A stretch of 64,000 bases of DNA from Chromatiales bacterium (GCA_016789845.1 JAEUQA010000067.1:1-64000), one strand, 5' to 3'; shown: positions 12,520 to 24,378, counted from the stretch's first letter. Made by a program: numbers and translations. The notes: generated by a model not told the origin, from the sequence alone.

Positions 12520-15275
12520 GTTTCGGCCTTGCTCGCCTGCGACCCCCGGGCAAAGGCTGCTTCCTTGCCGACCTTGAGTGCCGTGTCGGCATCGAGCATG
12601 CCGAACAGCTGGATCAGCTTGGCGACCAAGCCGGTCCAGCCCGTCTGGTGGCTCGCCCCGAGCCCCGCGCCGTTGTCGCCGTGGAAGTACTCGTAGAACA
12701 GGATGTGGTCCCGCCAGTGGGGGTCGGACTGGAACTTCTCCGTGCCGCCGTACACCGGGCGCCGGCCCTGGTCGTCCCGGAGGAAGATGCGGGTCAGCCG
12801 GTCGGAGATCTCCTTCGCCACCTCGAAGAGGTTCATCAGGTTGCCGGAACCGGTCGGGCACTCCACCCGGAAGTTGTCCCCGTAGTACTGGTGGAAGTTC
12901 AGCAGCGCCCGGATCAGCAGCACGTTGACCGGCATCCACACGGGGCCCCGCCAGTTGGAGTTGCCGCCGAACATGCCGGTGTCCGACTCGGCCGGCAGGT
13001 AGTTCACCCGGTACTCCTGGCCCTCCACGTGGACCACGAACGGGTGCTGCTCGTGGAACTTCGACAGCGAGCGGATGCCGTAGGGACCCAGGAACTCGTT
13101 CTCGTCCAGCATCTTCGCGAGGATCCGCCGGAGCCGCTCCGGGTTCACGAGCGCGAGCATCCCGCGCTCGGCGACGCCCAGGTTGCCCGGGCCGGTCGGG
13201 TGGATCGCGGCCATCAGCTCGGGCATGCGGCTCAGGCGGCGCTGGAGCCCCGCGACGGCCCGGGGCACCAGATCCCGCTGCCGCTTCTCGATCACGGTGG
13301 CGGCGCACAGGGGCAGCAGGCCCACCATGGAGCGTACCTTCAACCGCCGGGCGCTGCCGTCGGGGAGGCGCAGCACGTCGTAGTAGAAGCCGTCCTCCTC
13401 GTCCCACATGCCCTCCTGGCCCGGGCGGTTGATGGCCGCCGCGATGAAGTAGAAGTGCTCGATGAACTTGGCGACCATGGGCTCGTAGCTGGGGTCGTGG
13501 CCGGCCAGTTCCGCCGACAGCTCGAGCATGTTCTGGCTGAAGAGGGCCATCCAGGCTGTGCCGTCGGCCTGCTCCAGGTGGCCGCCGGTGGGCAGCGGGG
13601 CGCTGCGGTCGAAGACGCCGATGTTGTCGAGGCCGAGGAAGCCGCCCTCGAAGACGTTCTTGCCGAAGCGGTCCTTCCGGTTCACCCACCAGGTGAAGTT
13701 CAGCAGCAGCTTGTTGAAGGTCTGCCGGAGGAATTCCAGGTCGGCGCCACCCTGCAGCGCCTGGCTGGTCCGGTGCAGGAACAGGGTCGCGAAGGCGTGG
13801 ACCGGCGGGTTCACGTCGCTGAAGTTCCACTCGTAGGCGGGCATCTGGCCGTTGGGGTGCAGGTAGGCGCCCTGGAGCATCAGTTGCATCTGCTGCTTGG
13901 CGAAGTCGGGGTCCACGATGGCGAGCGGCAGCGTGTGGAAGGCCAGGTCCCAGGCCGCGTACCAGGGGTACTCCCACTTGTCCGGCATGGAGATGACGTC
14001 TTCGTTCAGCATGTGGAACCAGTCCGAGTTCCGCGCGGCCCGATAGCCGGTGTGCAGCGGGTTGGAGTGGTGCTCGTCCAGCCAGTTGTCGCCGTCGAAG
14101 AAGAAGAACTGCTTGCTCCAGAGCATCCCCGCGATGGCCTGGCGCATCACGTTGGCGGCGTCGGGGGATGTTCCGGTCGGCGTCACGGACCGGTAGAACT
14201 CGTCGGTCTCCCGGACCCGGGTCGCCAGGGTCTGCTCGAATTCCGGGCCGAACCAGGCCGGGACCTTCGTGGGCTTGCCGGCCGCCACCTGGCTGGTGAG
14301 GCGCAGTTGCACGGTCGCCGACTGGCCGGGCGCGATCGTCCCGCGATAGTGCGCGGCGACCTTCGTGCCCGTCTTCCCGGGGTTCACCGCCGCCAGGTTG
14401 CCCTGGACCACGTAATCATTGATCCCGTCCTTGGCGTAGGGGCCCTCGTTCTTCTGGCCGGGGAAGAGGCGCTCGTTGTTCGTCTCGTTCTCGGTGAAGA
14501 GCAGCGGCGCGGCGCCTTCACAGGCGAGGATGTACTTGCCCAGCGCCGGGTGGCTGGCCTCGACGGCGCTCGTGCCGTCGGGTGCGGCGATCTGCCGGAG
14601 TTCCGGCTTCGAGGTGGACCGGTTGGACGCGGCGATCCAGGACGCCCAGTCGTTCCGGAACCACAGGGTCGGCAGCAGGTGCAGTTCGGCCGCATCAGGC
14701 CCGCGGTTGGTCGCCGTGATGCGCACCAGGATGTCGTCGGGGCCGGCCTTCGCGTACTCCACGACTACGTCGAAGTAGCGGTTGTCGTTGAAGACGCCCG
14801 TGTCGAGGAGTTCGTACTCCATGTCCTGGCGGGTGCGGCGGCGGTTCGTGTCCACCAGGTCGGCGTAGGGGTAGGCCGCCTGGGGGTATTTGTAGAGGTA
14901 CTTCATGTAGGAGTGGGTCGGCGTGCTGTCCAGGTAGAAGTAGTACTCCTTCACGTCCTCGCCATGATTGCCTTCGCTGTTGGTGAGGCCGAACAGCCGT
15001 TCCTTCAGGATGGGGTCCCTGCCGTTCCAGAGGGCGAGGGCGAAGCACAGGTGCTGCTTGTCGTCGGACAGGCCGGCGATGCCGTCCTCGCCCCAGCGGT
15101 AGGCCCGGGAGCGGGCGTGATCGTGGGTGAAGAAGTTCCAGGCGTCGCCGTTCGGGCTGTAGTCCTCCCGGACGGTGCCCCACTGGCGCTCGCTCAGGTA
15201 GGGACCCCACTTCCGCCAGGGGGTACCCGCTTCCCGGGCGTCGTCAAGGCGTGCCTGTTCTGCTGTCGTTGCCAT
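12516..15275 (-). CDS. GH63-like (MGH1-type) glucosidase
   Basis: A large cytoplasmic protein of 919 residues resembling bacterial GH63 / mannosylglycerate-hydrolase-type glucosidases, with an N-terminal beta-rich domain and a C-terminal (alpha/alpha)6 barrel. Seen features include YLSERQWGTVREDYS near the start, NDWASWIAA, and barrel motifs such as WSKQFFFFDGDNWLDEHH, YPWYAAWDLAFHTLPLA, WMALFSQNMLELS and GLLPLCAATVIEK. ATG 15275 has GGAGAG just upstream; the preceding frame is discounted. It is the first gene of the GH63-GH13-SemiSWEET cassette. Its start lies within the last 32 bases of the Na/Pi gene. Confidence 0.75.
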   Translation of the reverse strand: MATTAEQARLDDAREAGTPWRKWGPYLSERQWGTVREDYSPNGDAWNFFTHDHARSRAYRWGEDGIAGLSDDKQHLCFALALWNGRDPILKERLFGLTNSEGNHGEDVKEYYFYLDSTPTHSYMKYLYKYPQAAYPYADLVDTNRRRTRQDMEYELLDTGVFNDNRYFDVVVEYAKAGPDDILVRITATNRGPDAAELHLLPTLWFRNDWASWIAASNRSTSKPELRQIAAPDGTSAVEASHPALGKYILACEGAAPLLFTENETNNERLFPGQKNEGPYAKDGINDYVVQGNLAAVNPGKTGTKVAAHYRGTIAPGQSATVQLRLTSQVAAGKPTKVPAWFGPEFEQTLATRVRETDEFYRSVTPTGTSPDAANVMRQAIAGMLWSKQFFFFDGDNWLDEHHSNPLHTGYRAARNSDWFHMLNEDVISMPDKWEYPWYAAWDLAFHTLPLAIVDPDFAKQQMQLMLQGAYLHPNGQMPAYEWNFSDVNPPVHAFATLFLHRTSQALQGGADLEFLRQTFNKLLLNFTWWVNRKDRFGKNVFEGGFLGLDNIGVFDRSAPLPTGGHLEQADGTAWMALFSQNMLELSAELAGHDPSYEPMVAKFIEHFYFIAAAINRPGQEGMWDEEDGFYYDVLRLPDGSARRLKVRSMVGLLPLCAATVIEKRQRDLVPRAVAGLQRRLSRMPELMAAIHPTGPGNLGVAERGMLALVNPERLRRILAKMLDENEFLGPYGIRSLSKFHEQHPFVVHVEGQEYRVNYLPAESDTGMFGGNSNWRGPVWMPVNVLLIRALLNFHQYYGDNFRVECPTGSGNLMNLFEVAKEISDRLTRIFLRDDQGRRPVYGGTEKFQSDPHWRDHILFYEYFHGDNGAGLGASHQTGWTGLVAKLIQLFGMLDADTALKVGKEAAFARGSQASKAET

Positions 15276-16284
15276 GCTGCTCTCCAGTGCGTACCTCACC
15301 CCCCAAGGCATACGGTGGATCAAGGTGAGTAGAGGGGGCAGTGGGGTTTCTACCTACCCCCCTGGGGATTGGCGCGGGCTCCAGGAGCCGGGCAATGGCT
15401 TTGGTCCAGGGCAGGAAGAAGCCGGCGATGGCCAGGTTGAACACCAGGTGACCCAGGGCCACGGCGATGTCCGGCGACGCGGCCTGCAGGCCAACCCAGG
15501 TGGCGAAGGGCACGATGAACGGGGCAAAGGCCAGCACGCCCAGGCCGTTGAAGGCCAGGTTGGCGACGGCCGTGCGCTTCGCCGCCGTGCCCAGCGGAAT
15601 GCTGGCGATGAGGCCGGTCACCGTCGTGCCCGCGTTGGCGCCCACCAGGATCGCCACCGCGCCGGTCAGGTCCAGGACGCCGGCCTGCACGAGCAGCACG
15701 ACGAGACCCGAGACCACGCTGGAGGACTGGACGAGTATGGCGGCCACGGCCCCGGCGAGCAGGCCGATCCAGGGCGTGGCGGCCAGTGCCAGCCACTCCC
15801 TGAGCGCCGGATCCTGCTTCACCGGTTCCAGGGCGCTCGAGATCAGGTCCAGGGAGAAGAGGATCAGGCCGAAATAGAAAATGCTCTTGCCCACCACCCG
15901 GCTGGTCCGGGGCAGGATGGAGAGCAGCGCGCCCAGGACGATCCCCATGGCGCCGAGCCCGGCGATCTTGGCGCTGACCAGCCAGGCCGTGGCCGTGGTG
16001 CCCACGTTTGCCCCGAGGAGCACGGCGAGGCTCCCCGCCAGGCTCAGCACCCGCGCATCCACCAGGGCAACCGTGATGGCGGAGACGGCGCTGGACGACT
16101 GCACCAGCGCCGTGAACAGGGCGCCCATGGCGAAGCCGAGCAGCCGGAAGCGCGTGGCCGCGGTCATCAGCTGCCGGAGGGTGTCCCGGCCCAGGGTCTG
16201 GAGCTCTGCGGAGAAACTCTGCAGGCCGAAGAGGAACAGTACGACCGCGGCGAGGATGGAGATGCCGGTCTGCAGGACGCTCAT
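15244..16284 (-). CDS. Na/Pi-cotransporter (NptA/PhoU-less) family membrane protein
   Basis: An integral membrane protein of 346 residues with the two inverted QSSS repeats of the family (FTALVQSSSAVSAITVAL and AAILVQSSSVVSGLVVLL) and paired glycine motifs (LLGANVGTTATA and LVGANAGTTVTG). The C-terminal PhoU-like domain of longer homologues is absent. The likely role is sodium-dependent phosphate movement, either import or export. The gene lies between the nitrilase-fold lipoprotein and the saccharide cassette, and overlaps the start of the GH63-like gene by 32 bases. Confidence 0.85.
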   Translation of the reverse strand: MSVLQTGISILAAVVLFLFGLQSFSAELQTLGRDTLRQLMTAATRFRLLGFAMGALFTALVQSSSAVSAITVALVDARVLSLAGSLAVLLGANVGTTATAWLVSAKIAGLGAMGIVLGALLSILPRTSRVVGKSIFYFGLILFSLDLISSALEPVKQDPALREWLALAATPWIGLLAGAVAAILVQSSSVVSGLVVLLVQAGVLDLTGAVAILVGANAGTTVTGLIASIPLGTAAKRTAVANLAFNGLGVLAFAPFIVPFATWVGLQAASPDIAVALGHLVFNLAIAGFFLPWTKAIARLLEPAPIPRGVGRNPTAPSTHLDPPYALGGEVRTGEQHGNDSRTGTP

Positions 16285-16302
16285 GGACGGCGCAATGCGG
16301 CG

Positions 16303-19488
<3,186 letters not shown>

Positions 19489-19697
19489 AGGTCTGTGGTT
19501 CCGGGCTTGCGCCCGGCCTCATGGCCCTTCGACGGCGTGCACCGTATCACGCCCGTTTCCGGCGACTCCACGGGTCGGGTCTCCCTTCCGGGCCTTCGTC
19601 TTATGTATGAAGTCAGGATAAACAGCCACTTGCAGAATGGTCTTCCGGTTATTGTCATGTCGCGGTGCGGGCGGCCGGCAGGGTATCGTAGCGGCCC

Positions 19698-20009
19698 ATG
19701 ACCGCACCCACCCCAGCGCCCGCCCCCGCCCCGACCTGGCGCGCCCGCGCCCGGGCTGCCGGCATAGACCCGGCCGAGGTGGAAATGGTTTCCGGCCGCT
19801 ACCGGGCCTACCGGGACTACATGGCCCCCCGGGGCGGCGGCCTGGCGCTGGAGGAGTGGTTCCGCTTCTACCGGCTGGAGAAGCAGTCCGAGGCCCCGGA
19901 CCAGGCGGGCGGGGTGGTGAGCGGCTGCTCGGCGACGGGGGAGGCGACGGAGCAGAGCGTGCTGACGCGACCGGCCGAGTTTCTCGCCCTGCTCAAGGAC
20001 TCTCTATAG
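19698..20009 (+). CDS. Hypothetical small protein
   Basis: I do not recognise this 103-residue protein. It has a Pro/Ala-rich N-terminus (MTAPTPAPAPAP), then a charged helix-like part (WRARARAAGIDPAEVEMVSG and YRAYRDYMAPRGGGLALEEW). There is no signal peptide or membrane segment. The TAG stop coincides with the -10 region of the tRNA-Ser gene that starts 14 bases later. Codon use looks like that of its neighbours, so I judge it probably real. About 210 bases upstream to mltF hold no gene. Confidence 0.5.
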   Translation: MTAPTPAPAPAPTWRARARAAGIDPAEVEMVSGRYRAYRDYMAPRGGGLALEEWFRFYRLEKQSEAPDQAGGVVSGCSATGEATEQSVLTRPAEFLALLKDSL

Positions 20010-20012
20010 AAT
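20005..20012 (+). promoter_or_regulatory. Candidate -10 element of the tRNA-Ser promoter
   Basis: TATAGAAT lies 10 bases before the tRNA and is followed by a GC-rich discriminator (GCCCCGCG), the usual look of stable-RNA promoters under stringent control. No convincing -35 was found. Confidence 0.4.
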
Positions 20013-20022
20013 GCCCCGCGAC

Positions 20023-20112
20023 GGAGGGGTGCCGGAGTGGCTGAACGGCCCTGACTCGAAATCAGTGGAAGGTTAACGCCTTACGGGGGTTCGAATCCCT
20101 CCCCCTCCGCCA
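20023..20112 (+). tRNA. tRNA-Ser (anticodon CGA)
   Basis: A class II tRNA of 90 bases with encoded CCA. The acceptor arms GGAGGGG and CCCCTCC pair. The anticodon stem CTGA/TCAG encloses loop CTCGAAA with anticodon CGA. A long variable arm (GTGGAAGGTTAACGCCTTAC region) and T-loop TTCGAAT are present. It reads UCG codons, which are frequent in this GC-rich genome. Confidence 0.96.
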
Positions 20113-20302
20113 CTCTCTCACCGCCCCACCATTGCCTCCACCCACCGTGGGAAGTTCGGGTGCTGCACCAGCCCGTTGGTGATGATCACGCGCTTGGCGT
20201 CCTCGACCAGCCGGCGGAGGAGGGCCGGGAAGGCCAGGGCGAGGCCCAGGCTGGAAGCCAGTGCGAGACGACGATGAGCGATCGCCGGATGGGTGTCGCC
20301 GC

Positions 20303-20638
20303 CTATCGCTTCTTGTAGCGGACGATCACGCCCCCCATATCGGCCTCCAGGCCGCCATCGACCCGGGTCAGGCTGATGCCGGAGCTGCCGAAGCAACTGA
20401 CGGCAATCAGGTTCTCACCGGCCTCGTACGCACAGTCCACCGGTTCCCCTTCTCCGTCCTCCGTCATGGCGAATGTCGCTTTGCCATCACCGAGGAAGTT
20501 GAACTCCATGGTGCTGCCCTCCAGTTCCGCGACATAGCGGCCAGAGAGTGATGAATCGGGCCCGCCGCAGCCGGCAAGCCCCCCGGCCATCATCAGCGCC
20601 ACGAGCGCCCGCGCTGCCGTCGCCATCTGCTGTCTCAT
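20303..20638 (-). CDS. Small putative lipoprotein
   Basis: I do not recognise this 111-residue protein. The signal ends with lipobox GGLAGC. The mature part is a compact beta-rich domain (LSGRYVAELEGSTMEFNFLG, then KATFAMTEDGEGEPVDCAYE, then GVIVRYKKR) with two Cys. It resembles the small lipocalin-like lipoproteins that measure deviations in envelope ligands, but no name can be given. The about 190 bases between it and tRNA-Ser hold no supported gene. Confidence 0.55.
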   Translation of the reverse strand: MRQQMATAARALVALMMAGGLAGCGGPDSSLSGRYVAELEGSTMEFNFLGDGKATFAMTEDGEGEPVDCAYEAGENLIAVSCFGSSGISLTRVDGGLEADMGGVIVRYKKR

Positions 20639-20676
20639 GCGTTTCCTTCCTGTTCCGCCAGCGTGCCGTCCCCAAA

Positions 20677-20709
20677 GCTATACCTGTTTCGGGTTCAACG
20701 CAGTCGCCG
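20677..20709. repeat. Dispersed 33-base repeat, copy 1
   Basis: Begins GCTATACCTGTTT and ends GCAGTCGCCG. It matches 23343-23375 in the same orientation at 30 of 33 positions. It lies just upstream of the HSL-type hydrolase start. Confidence 0.5.
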
Positions 20710-20742
20710 CGGAGTCCCGGCTCCCGCTGTAAACTGCCCGTC

Positions 20743-21762
20743 ATGGGCAATTTCCAGCCGCCTGGACGATCGCTGCTGGCGCTCCTTGCCGGGCTCGCCC
20801 TGGCTGGGCCGGCCGCCGCCGCGGAAACTCCCATCCCGCCCGCCATCAGCCCCGAAGCCCAGGCCTTCTACCGCCAGCTCCCGCCCCGACGCGCCGGCCC
20901 GAGCGATCTCTCCGACCCCGCCGTGCTCGAGCGCCTGCGCACCGGCCTCGGCAGGATGTTCCTCGGCAATGCCCGGCGGGTCCGCACGGACTACACGCTG
21001 GAGGAAGTGGATGCGGACGGCGCGCCCGCCGTGTGGGTGCGCACGCCGGACCCGGTGCGGAAGGGCAAGGCGCTGCTCTACATCCACGGCGGCGGCTTCA
21101 TCCTCGGCTCCGCCAGGACGGACCTCAGCCTGCCCCTGCAGGTCGGGCCGGCCGCCGGCCTGGCCGTGCTGTCGGTGGACTACCGGCTCGCGCCGGAGCA
21201 TCCGCATCCCGCCGCCGTGGACGACGCGCTCAGCGCCTACCGGTGGTTGCTGAAGAACGGCTACCGGGCGCGGGACATCGGCGTGTTCGGCGATTCGGCG
21301 GGCGGCGCCATTGCGCTCGCGCTGGTGCTGGCCGCACGGGACGCCGGCCTGAAGCCGCCGGCGGCCGTGGCGGTGCTCTCACCCGTCACCGATCTCGCGG
21401 GGGAGGGCGACACGCGCACGACGCTGGCCGCCGTCGACCCGGTGCTGTCGGGGGATGCCGCCAGCCGCTGGTCGGCTTACGTCGGGGGCCATGATCCCCG
21501 GGAGCCGCTCGTGTCTCCCCTGTACGGCGACCTGAAGGGTTTTCCCCCGCTGCTGATCCTGGTCGGCAGCCGGGAGGTGCTGCTCAGTGACTCACTGCGC
21601 CTCGCCCGCAAGGCCCGCGCGGCGGGCGTCGACGTCACCCTGGACGCGTGGGATGGCATGTGGCACGTGTTCCAGGCCAATCCCGGCGTGCCGGAAGGCC
21701 GGGAAGCCGTGGAGGAGATCGCGGCGTTTTTTCGCGAGCATGTGACCGGGCGCGGGCGCTAG
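20743..21762 (+). CDS. Alpha/beta hydrolase, HSL-type esterase/lipase
   Basis: An exported carboxylesterase-like enzyme of 339 residues. ATG 20743 begins a signal peptide (LLALLAGLALAGPAAAAE). The oxyanion motif HGGGF (about 110) and the nucleophile motif GDSAGG identify the hormone-sensitive-lipase branch. The acid Asp and the catalytic His in DGMWHVFQ complete the triad. DYRLAPEHPHPAAVDD is typical of the family. The natural substrate is unknown. It is followed 48 bases later by the TonB-C protein. Confidence 0.88.
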   Translation: MGNFQPPGRSLLALLAGLALAGPAAAAETPIPPAISPEAQAFYRQLPPRRAGPSDLSDPAVLERLRTGLGRMFLGNARRVRTDYTLEEVDADGAPAVWVRTPDPVRKGKALLYIHGGGFILGSARTDLSLPLQVGPAAGLAVLSVDYRLAPEHPHPAAVDDALSAYRWLLKNGYRARDIGVFGDSAGGAIALALVLAARDAGLKPPAAVAVLSPVTDLAGEGDTRTTLAAVDPVLSGDAASRWSAYVGGHDPREPLVSPLYGDLKGFPPLLILVGSREVLLSDSLRLARKARAAGVDVTLDAWDGMWHVFQANPGVPEGREAVEEIAAFFREHVTGRGR

Positions 21763-21810
21763 GATCTGCCGGTGATCATCAGGGTACTCCCGTCCGGCCG
21801 AGCTACCAGG

Positions 21811-23064
21811 ATGTTGCGGTGGCTGGCGCTGCTCGGCCTCACCCTGGCGCTATCCTCCATGCCTGCCCAGGCCGGTGACCCGCCGGGGGCGCGCGCCGCG
21901 GCGGCCGACCGCCTGCAGCAGGCCGAGGCGACGGCGGGCCCCGATAGCCCGCAGGTCATCGTTCCCGCCATCGACCTGGCAGCGGCGCTGCTGGCCGAAG
22001 GCAATGCCGATGGTGCGGCCAGCCTGCTGGCACGTGCCAGCGGGCTACTGGACAGGTACCCGGAGCAGGACCGCGCGCTCCGCCTCCGGGTGCTGATCCT
22101 GCAGAGCGACCTGCTCGTGCGCCTCGGCCGGCTGGCCGACAGCAACAAGGTGCTGTACGAGGCGCTGGACCTGTCCCGCCGCGCAACGTCCATCAGCCCG
22201 CTGGAGCAGGCCAACGTGCTCGAGCGCCTGGCGGCCAATGAGGGCCGCCGGGGTCGTGCCACTAGTGCGAGTTCCTACGTCAGCGATGCGCTCGCATTGC
22301 GCGGGAAGCACTTCGGCAAGGACTCCCCGGAGTACGCCGCGGCGCTGCTCAGGGCGGCCGACTGGTACCGGTACAACGGCAACTTCAGGCTCGAGGTCGA
22401 CGCCGAGAAGACGGCTCTCGCCATCCTGGAGGCCACGTTCGGCGCCCGGGACCCGCGGCTCGCCATTCCGCTGATCCGGCTTGCCACCACGCGCATTGCC
22501 CAGCGTGCGCAACGTGGCGATGCCGTGGCGGCCATGGATCGCGCCAGCGCTCTGGAGTTCGGCCCGGGCCCGGAGGATGCCTACATCCGCGCGGAAATAC
22601 TGGCGACCCAGGCTGACCTGCACGTGGTGTTCGGCAAGCCCGGGGACGGCACGCCCGTCTATGCCCAGGCCTGGCGAAGGATCGCCACCCACGAACAGCT
22701 GGGCGACGCGGCGGCCAACCAGTACTTCGCCCGCGTCAGGCAGCTGTTCGTCTCCGCCCCCGACGTCATCGCCAACATCGGTACCATCAACCTGGCCTAC
22801 ACGGTCACGGCGACCGGCACGGTGGATGACGTTCGCATCGTGAAGAACGCAGTGCCCGCCACGGATGGCTCCAGCCAGGCCGCCCGGAGCGACGCAGGCA
22901 GCGCCATGTGGATGGCCATGCGCCGCTCCCGCTATCGGCCCCGTGTGGTCGACGGCGTTCCCGTCGCCACCCCTGACCTCCGCTTCTCGTCGGAGTTCTG
23001 CCTGGATCCGACGCAGTTCCTCCCCATCTGCACCGGCGGGGCCAACGCGTCAGCCGTACGCTGA
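21811..23064 (+). CDS. Secreted helical-repeat protein with TonB-like C-terminal domain
   Basis: A protein of 417 residues. I start at ATG 21811 because a signal peptide follows (MLRWLALLGLTLALSSMPAQ); a GTG at 21772 is also in frame. The middle is made of TPR-like helices (ANVLERLAANEGRR, YAAALLRAADWYRYNGNFRL, LAIPLIRLATTRIAQRAQRG). The C-terminal part resembles the TonB C-terminal fold (NLAYTVTATGTVDDVRIVKN and AMRRSRYRPRVVDGVPV). No ExbB/ExbD genes are nearby, so energy transduction is doubtful. Confidence 0.6.
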   Translation: MLRWLALLGLTLALSSMPAQAGDPPGARAAAADRLQQAEATAGPDSPQVIVPAIDLAAALLAEGNADGAASLLARASGLLDRYPEQDRALRLRVLILQSDLLVRLGRLADSNKVLYEALDLSRRATSISPLEQANVLERLAANEGRRGRATSASSYVSDALALRGKHFGKDSPEYAAALLRAADWYRYNGNFRLEVDAEKTALAILEATFGARDPRLAIPLIRLATTRIAQRAQRGDAVAAMDRASALEFGPGPEDAYIRAEILATQADLHVVFGKPGDGTPVYAQAWRRIATHEQLGDAAANQYFARVRQLFVSAPDVIANIGTINLAYTVTATGTVDDVRIVKNAVPATDGSSQAARSDAGSAMWMAMRRSRYRPRVVDGVPVATPDLRFSSEFCLDPTQFLPICTGGANASAVR

Positions 23065-23103
23065 CGACAGGGTTGCTGGTCCAGGGCGACTGGTCCGGGG
23101 CCG

Positions 23104-23298
23104 CTACTCCGTGAGCTCGTCCACCGCGTCGTCGAGCTTGGTGGCCGTCGATTCCTCGCCCTTCTTGAGCGTGTCGACCGCTTCGTCAACTTCCTCGCCC
23201 ATCTGCTCCACGGGGCCCTTCTTCTTGCAGCCCGTGGCCAGCAGGGCGGTGAGGCCCAGCGCGATCCAGTACAGCTTGGTCTGGTTCAGGTTCGTCAT
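23104..23298 (-). CDS. Small lipoprotein with acidic helix
   Basis: A 64-residue protein whose signal ends in lipobox LLATGC, followed by KKKG and an acidic amphipathic helix (EEVDEAVDTLKKGEES, KLDDAVDELTE). An AGGAGG-type ribosome site precedes the ATG. It resembles short YtxH/ColE-like tethered helices but cannot be named. It stands between convergent and divergent neighbours with its own short upstream region. Confidence 0.6.
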   Translation of the reverse strand: MTNLNQTKLYWIALGLTALLATGCKKKGPVEQMGEEVDEAVDTLKKGEESTATKLDDAVDELTE

Positions 23299-23342
23299 GG
23301 CGACCTCCTTCGCTCCAGGTTGATCGGTCGGTACGCCCCTAG

Positions 23343-23375
23343 GCTATACCTGTTTGGGGTTCATCGCAGCCGCCG
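23343..23375. repeat. Dispersed 33-base repeat, copy 2
   Basis: Second copy of the element at 20677-20709. Here it covers the last five codons of the HIBADH-like gene and its 3' flank, so the element has contributed to a gene end. Confidence 0.5.
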
Positions 23376-24278
23376 AACCAGGCAGGACGTGTCCCACAAG
23401 TCCCCGCCCATCCGGCTGATTTCCCCGTAGTACTTCGCCACCAGCGCCGTCACCGGCAGCTCCGCGCCCTGGCGCCCGGCCTCCTCGAGGGTCATGCGCA
23501 GATCCTTGATCATCCACTTCACGGCGAAGCCGAAGTCGAACCGGTCGGCGAGCATCGTCCGGCCCCGGTTGTCGAGCTGCCAGCTCTGGGCAGCGCCCTT
23601 GCTGATCACGTCCAGCACCGTCGTCATGTCCAGGCCCGCCTTCTCGCCGAAGGCGATGCCTTCGCTTAAAGATTGCAGGAGGCCCGCGATGCAGATCTGG
23701 TTCACCATCTTGGCGAGCTGGCCGGAGCCCGCCGGGCCGACCCGGGTGACGGCCCGGGCGTAGGCCGACATCACCGGCCGCGCGGCACCGATCACGGCCT
23801 CGTCGCCGCCGCACATGACCGTGAGCGTCCCGTTGACGGCGCCCGACTGGCCGCCGGACACCGGCGCGTCCACGAAGTGCAGGCCGCGCTCCGCGGCGAG
23901 GTCGTGGAGTTCCCGGGCGAGGGTGGCGGACGCGGTGGTGTGGTCGATCAGCGTCGCCCCGGGAGTCATGCCGGCCAGGGCGCCGTCCGGCCCCAGCACC
24001 ACGGACCGGAGGTCGTCGTCATCGCCCACGCAGGTGAACACGATCTCCGCGTCCCGGGACGCGGCGGCAGGGCTCGGGGCGGCCTGCCCGCCGTGCTCCC
24101 GGACCCAGGCCGCGGCCTTGCTGGCCGTCCGGTTGTAGACGGTCACGGCGTGGCCCGCCCGGGCCAGGTGGCCGGCCATGGGGTAGCCCATCACGCCGAG
24201 GCCGATGAAGCCGACGCGGCGGGGCACGGTGGCCCCCGTGACTGGAACTGGGACTGTGACCGGGACTGGCTCAGGCAT
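23361..24278 (-). CDS. NAD(P)-dependent beta-hydroxyacid dehydrogenase (HIBADH-like)
   Basis: A 305-residue oxidoreductase of the 3-hydroxyisobutyrate / tartronate-semialdehyde / GLYR1 family. It has the Rossmann motif VGFIGLGVMGYPMAGHLARA, substrate-binding DAPVSGGQSGAVNGTL, and the catalytic Lys region GSGQLAKMVNQI. The C-terminal helical domain follows. The N-terminus is preceded by a low-complexity PVPVT tract encoded by imperfect GACTGG repeats. I use ATG 24278; GTG 24296 is possible. The substrate cannot be deduced. Confidence 0.82.
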   Translation of the reverse strand: MPEPVPVTVPVPVTGATVPRRVGFIGLGVMGYPMAGHLARAGHAVTVYNRTASKAAAWVREHGGQAAPSPAAASRDAEIVFTCVGDDDDLRSVVLGPDGALAGMTPGATLIDHTTASATLARELHDLAAERGLHFVDAPVSGGQSGAVNGTLTVMCGGDEAVIGAARPVMSAYARAVTRVGPAGSGQLAKMVNQICIAGLLQSLSEGIAFGEKAGLDMTTVLDVISKGAAQSWQLDNRGRTMLADRFDFGFAVKWMIKDLRMTLEEAGRQGAELPVTALVAKYYGEISRMGGDLWDTSCLVRRLR

Positions 24279-24378
24279 GGTGGGCTGACCCCGCACGGTG
24301 GACGACGGATGCGGTGATTCTAGTGGGGTTGCCCGGTTCTTCTATCATGACGGTCCTCAACTGGCCGGACGGATTCCC

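Noticed and set aside
12510..15332. Plus-strand frame of 940 codons opposite the GH63-like gene
   Set aside because: It mirrors codon-position GC bias of the real gene and has no recognisable domain.
20118..20396. Possible gene remnant after tRNA-Ser on the minus strand (ending RRLVEDAKRVIITNGLVQ...)
   Set aside because: The C-terminal part looks somewhat protein-like, but no family is recognised, it overlaps the small lipoprotein gene and no start or ribosome site supports it. It was not taken as evidence of integration at the tRNA, as no integrase is present.
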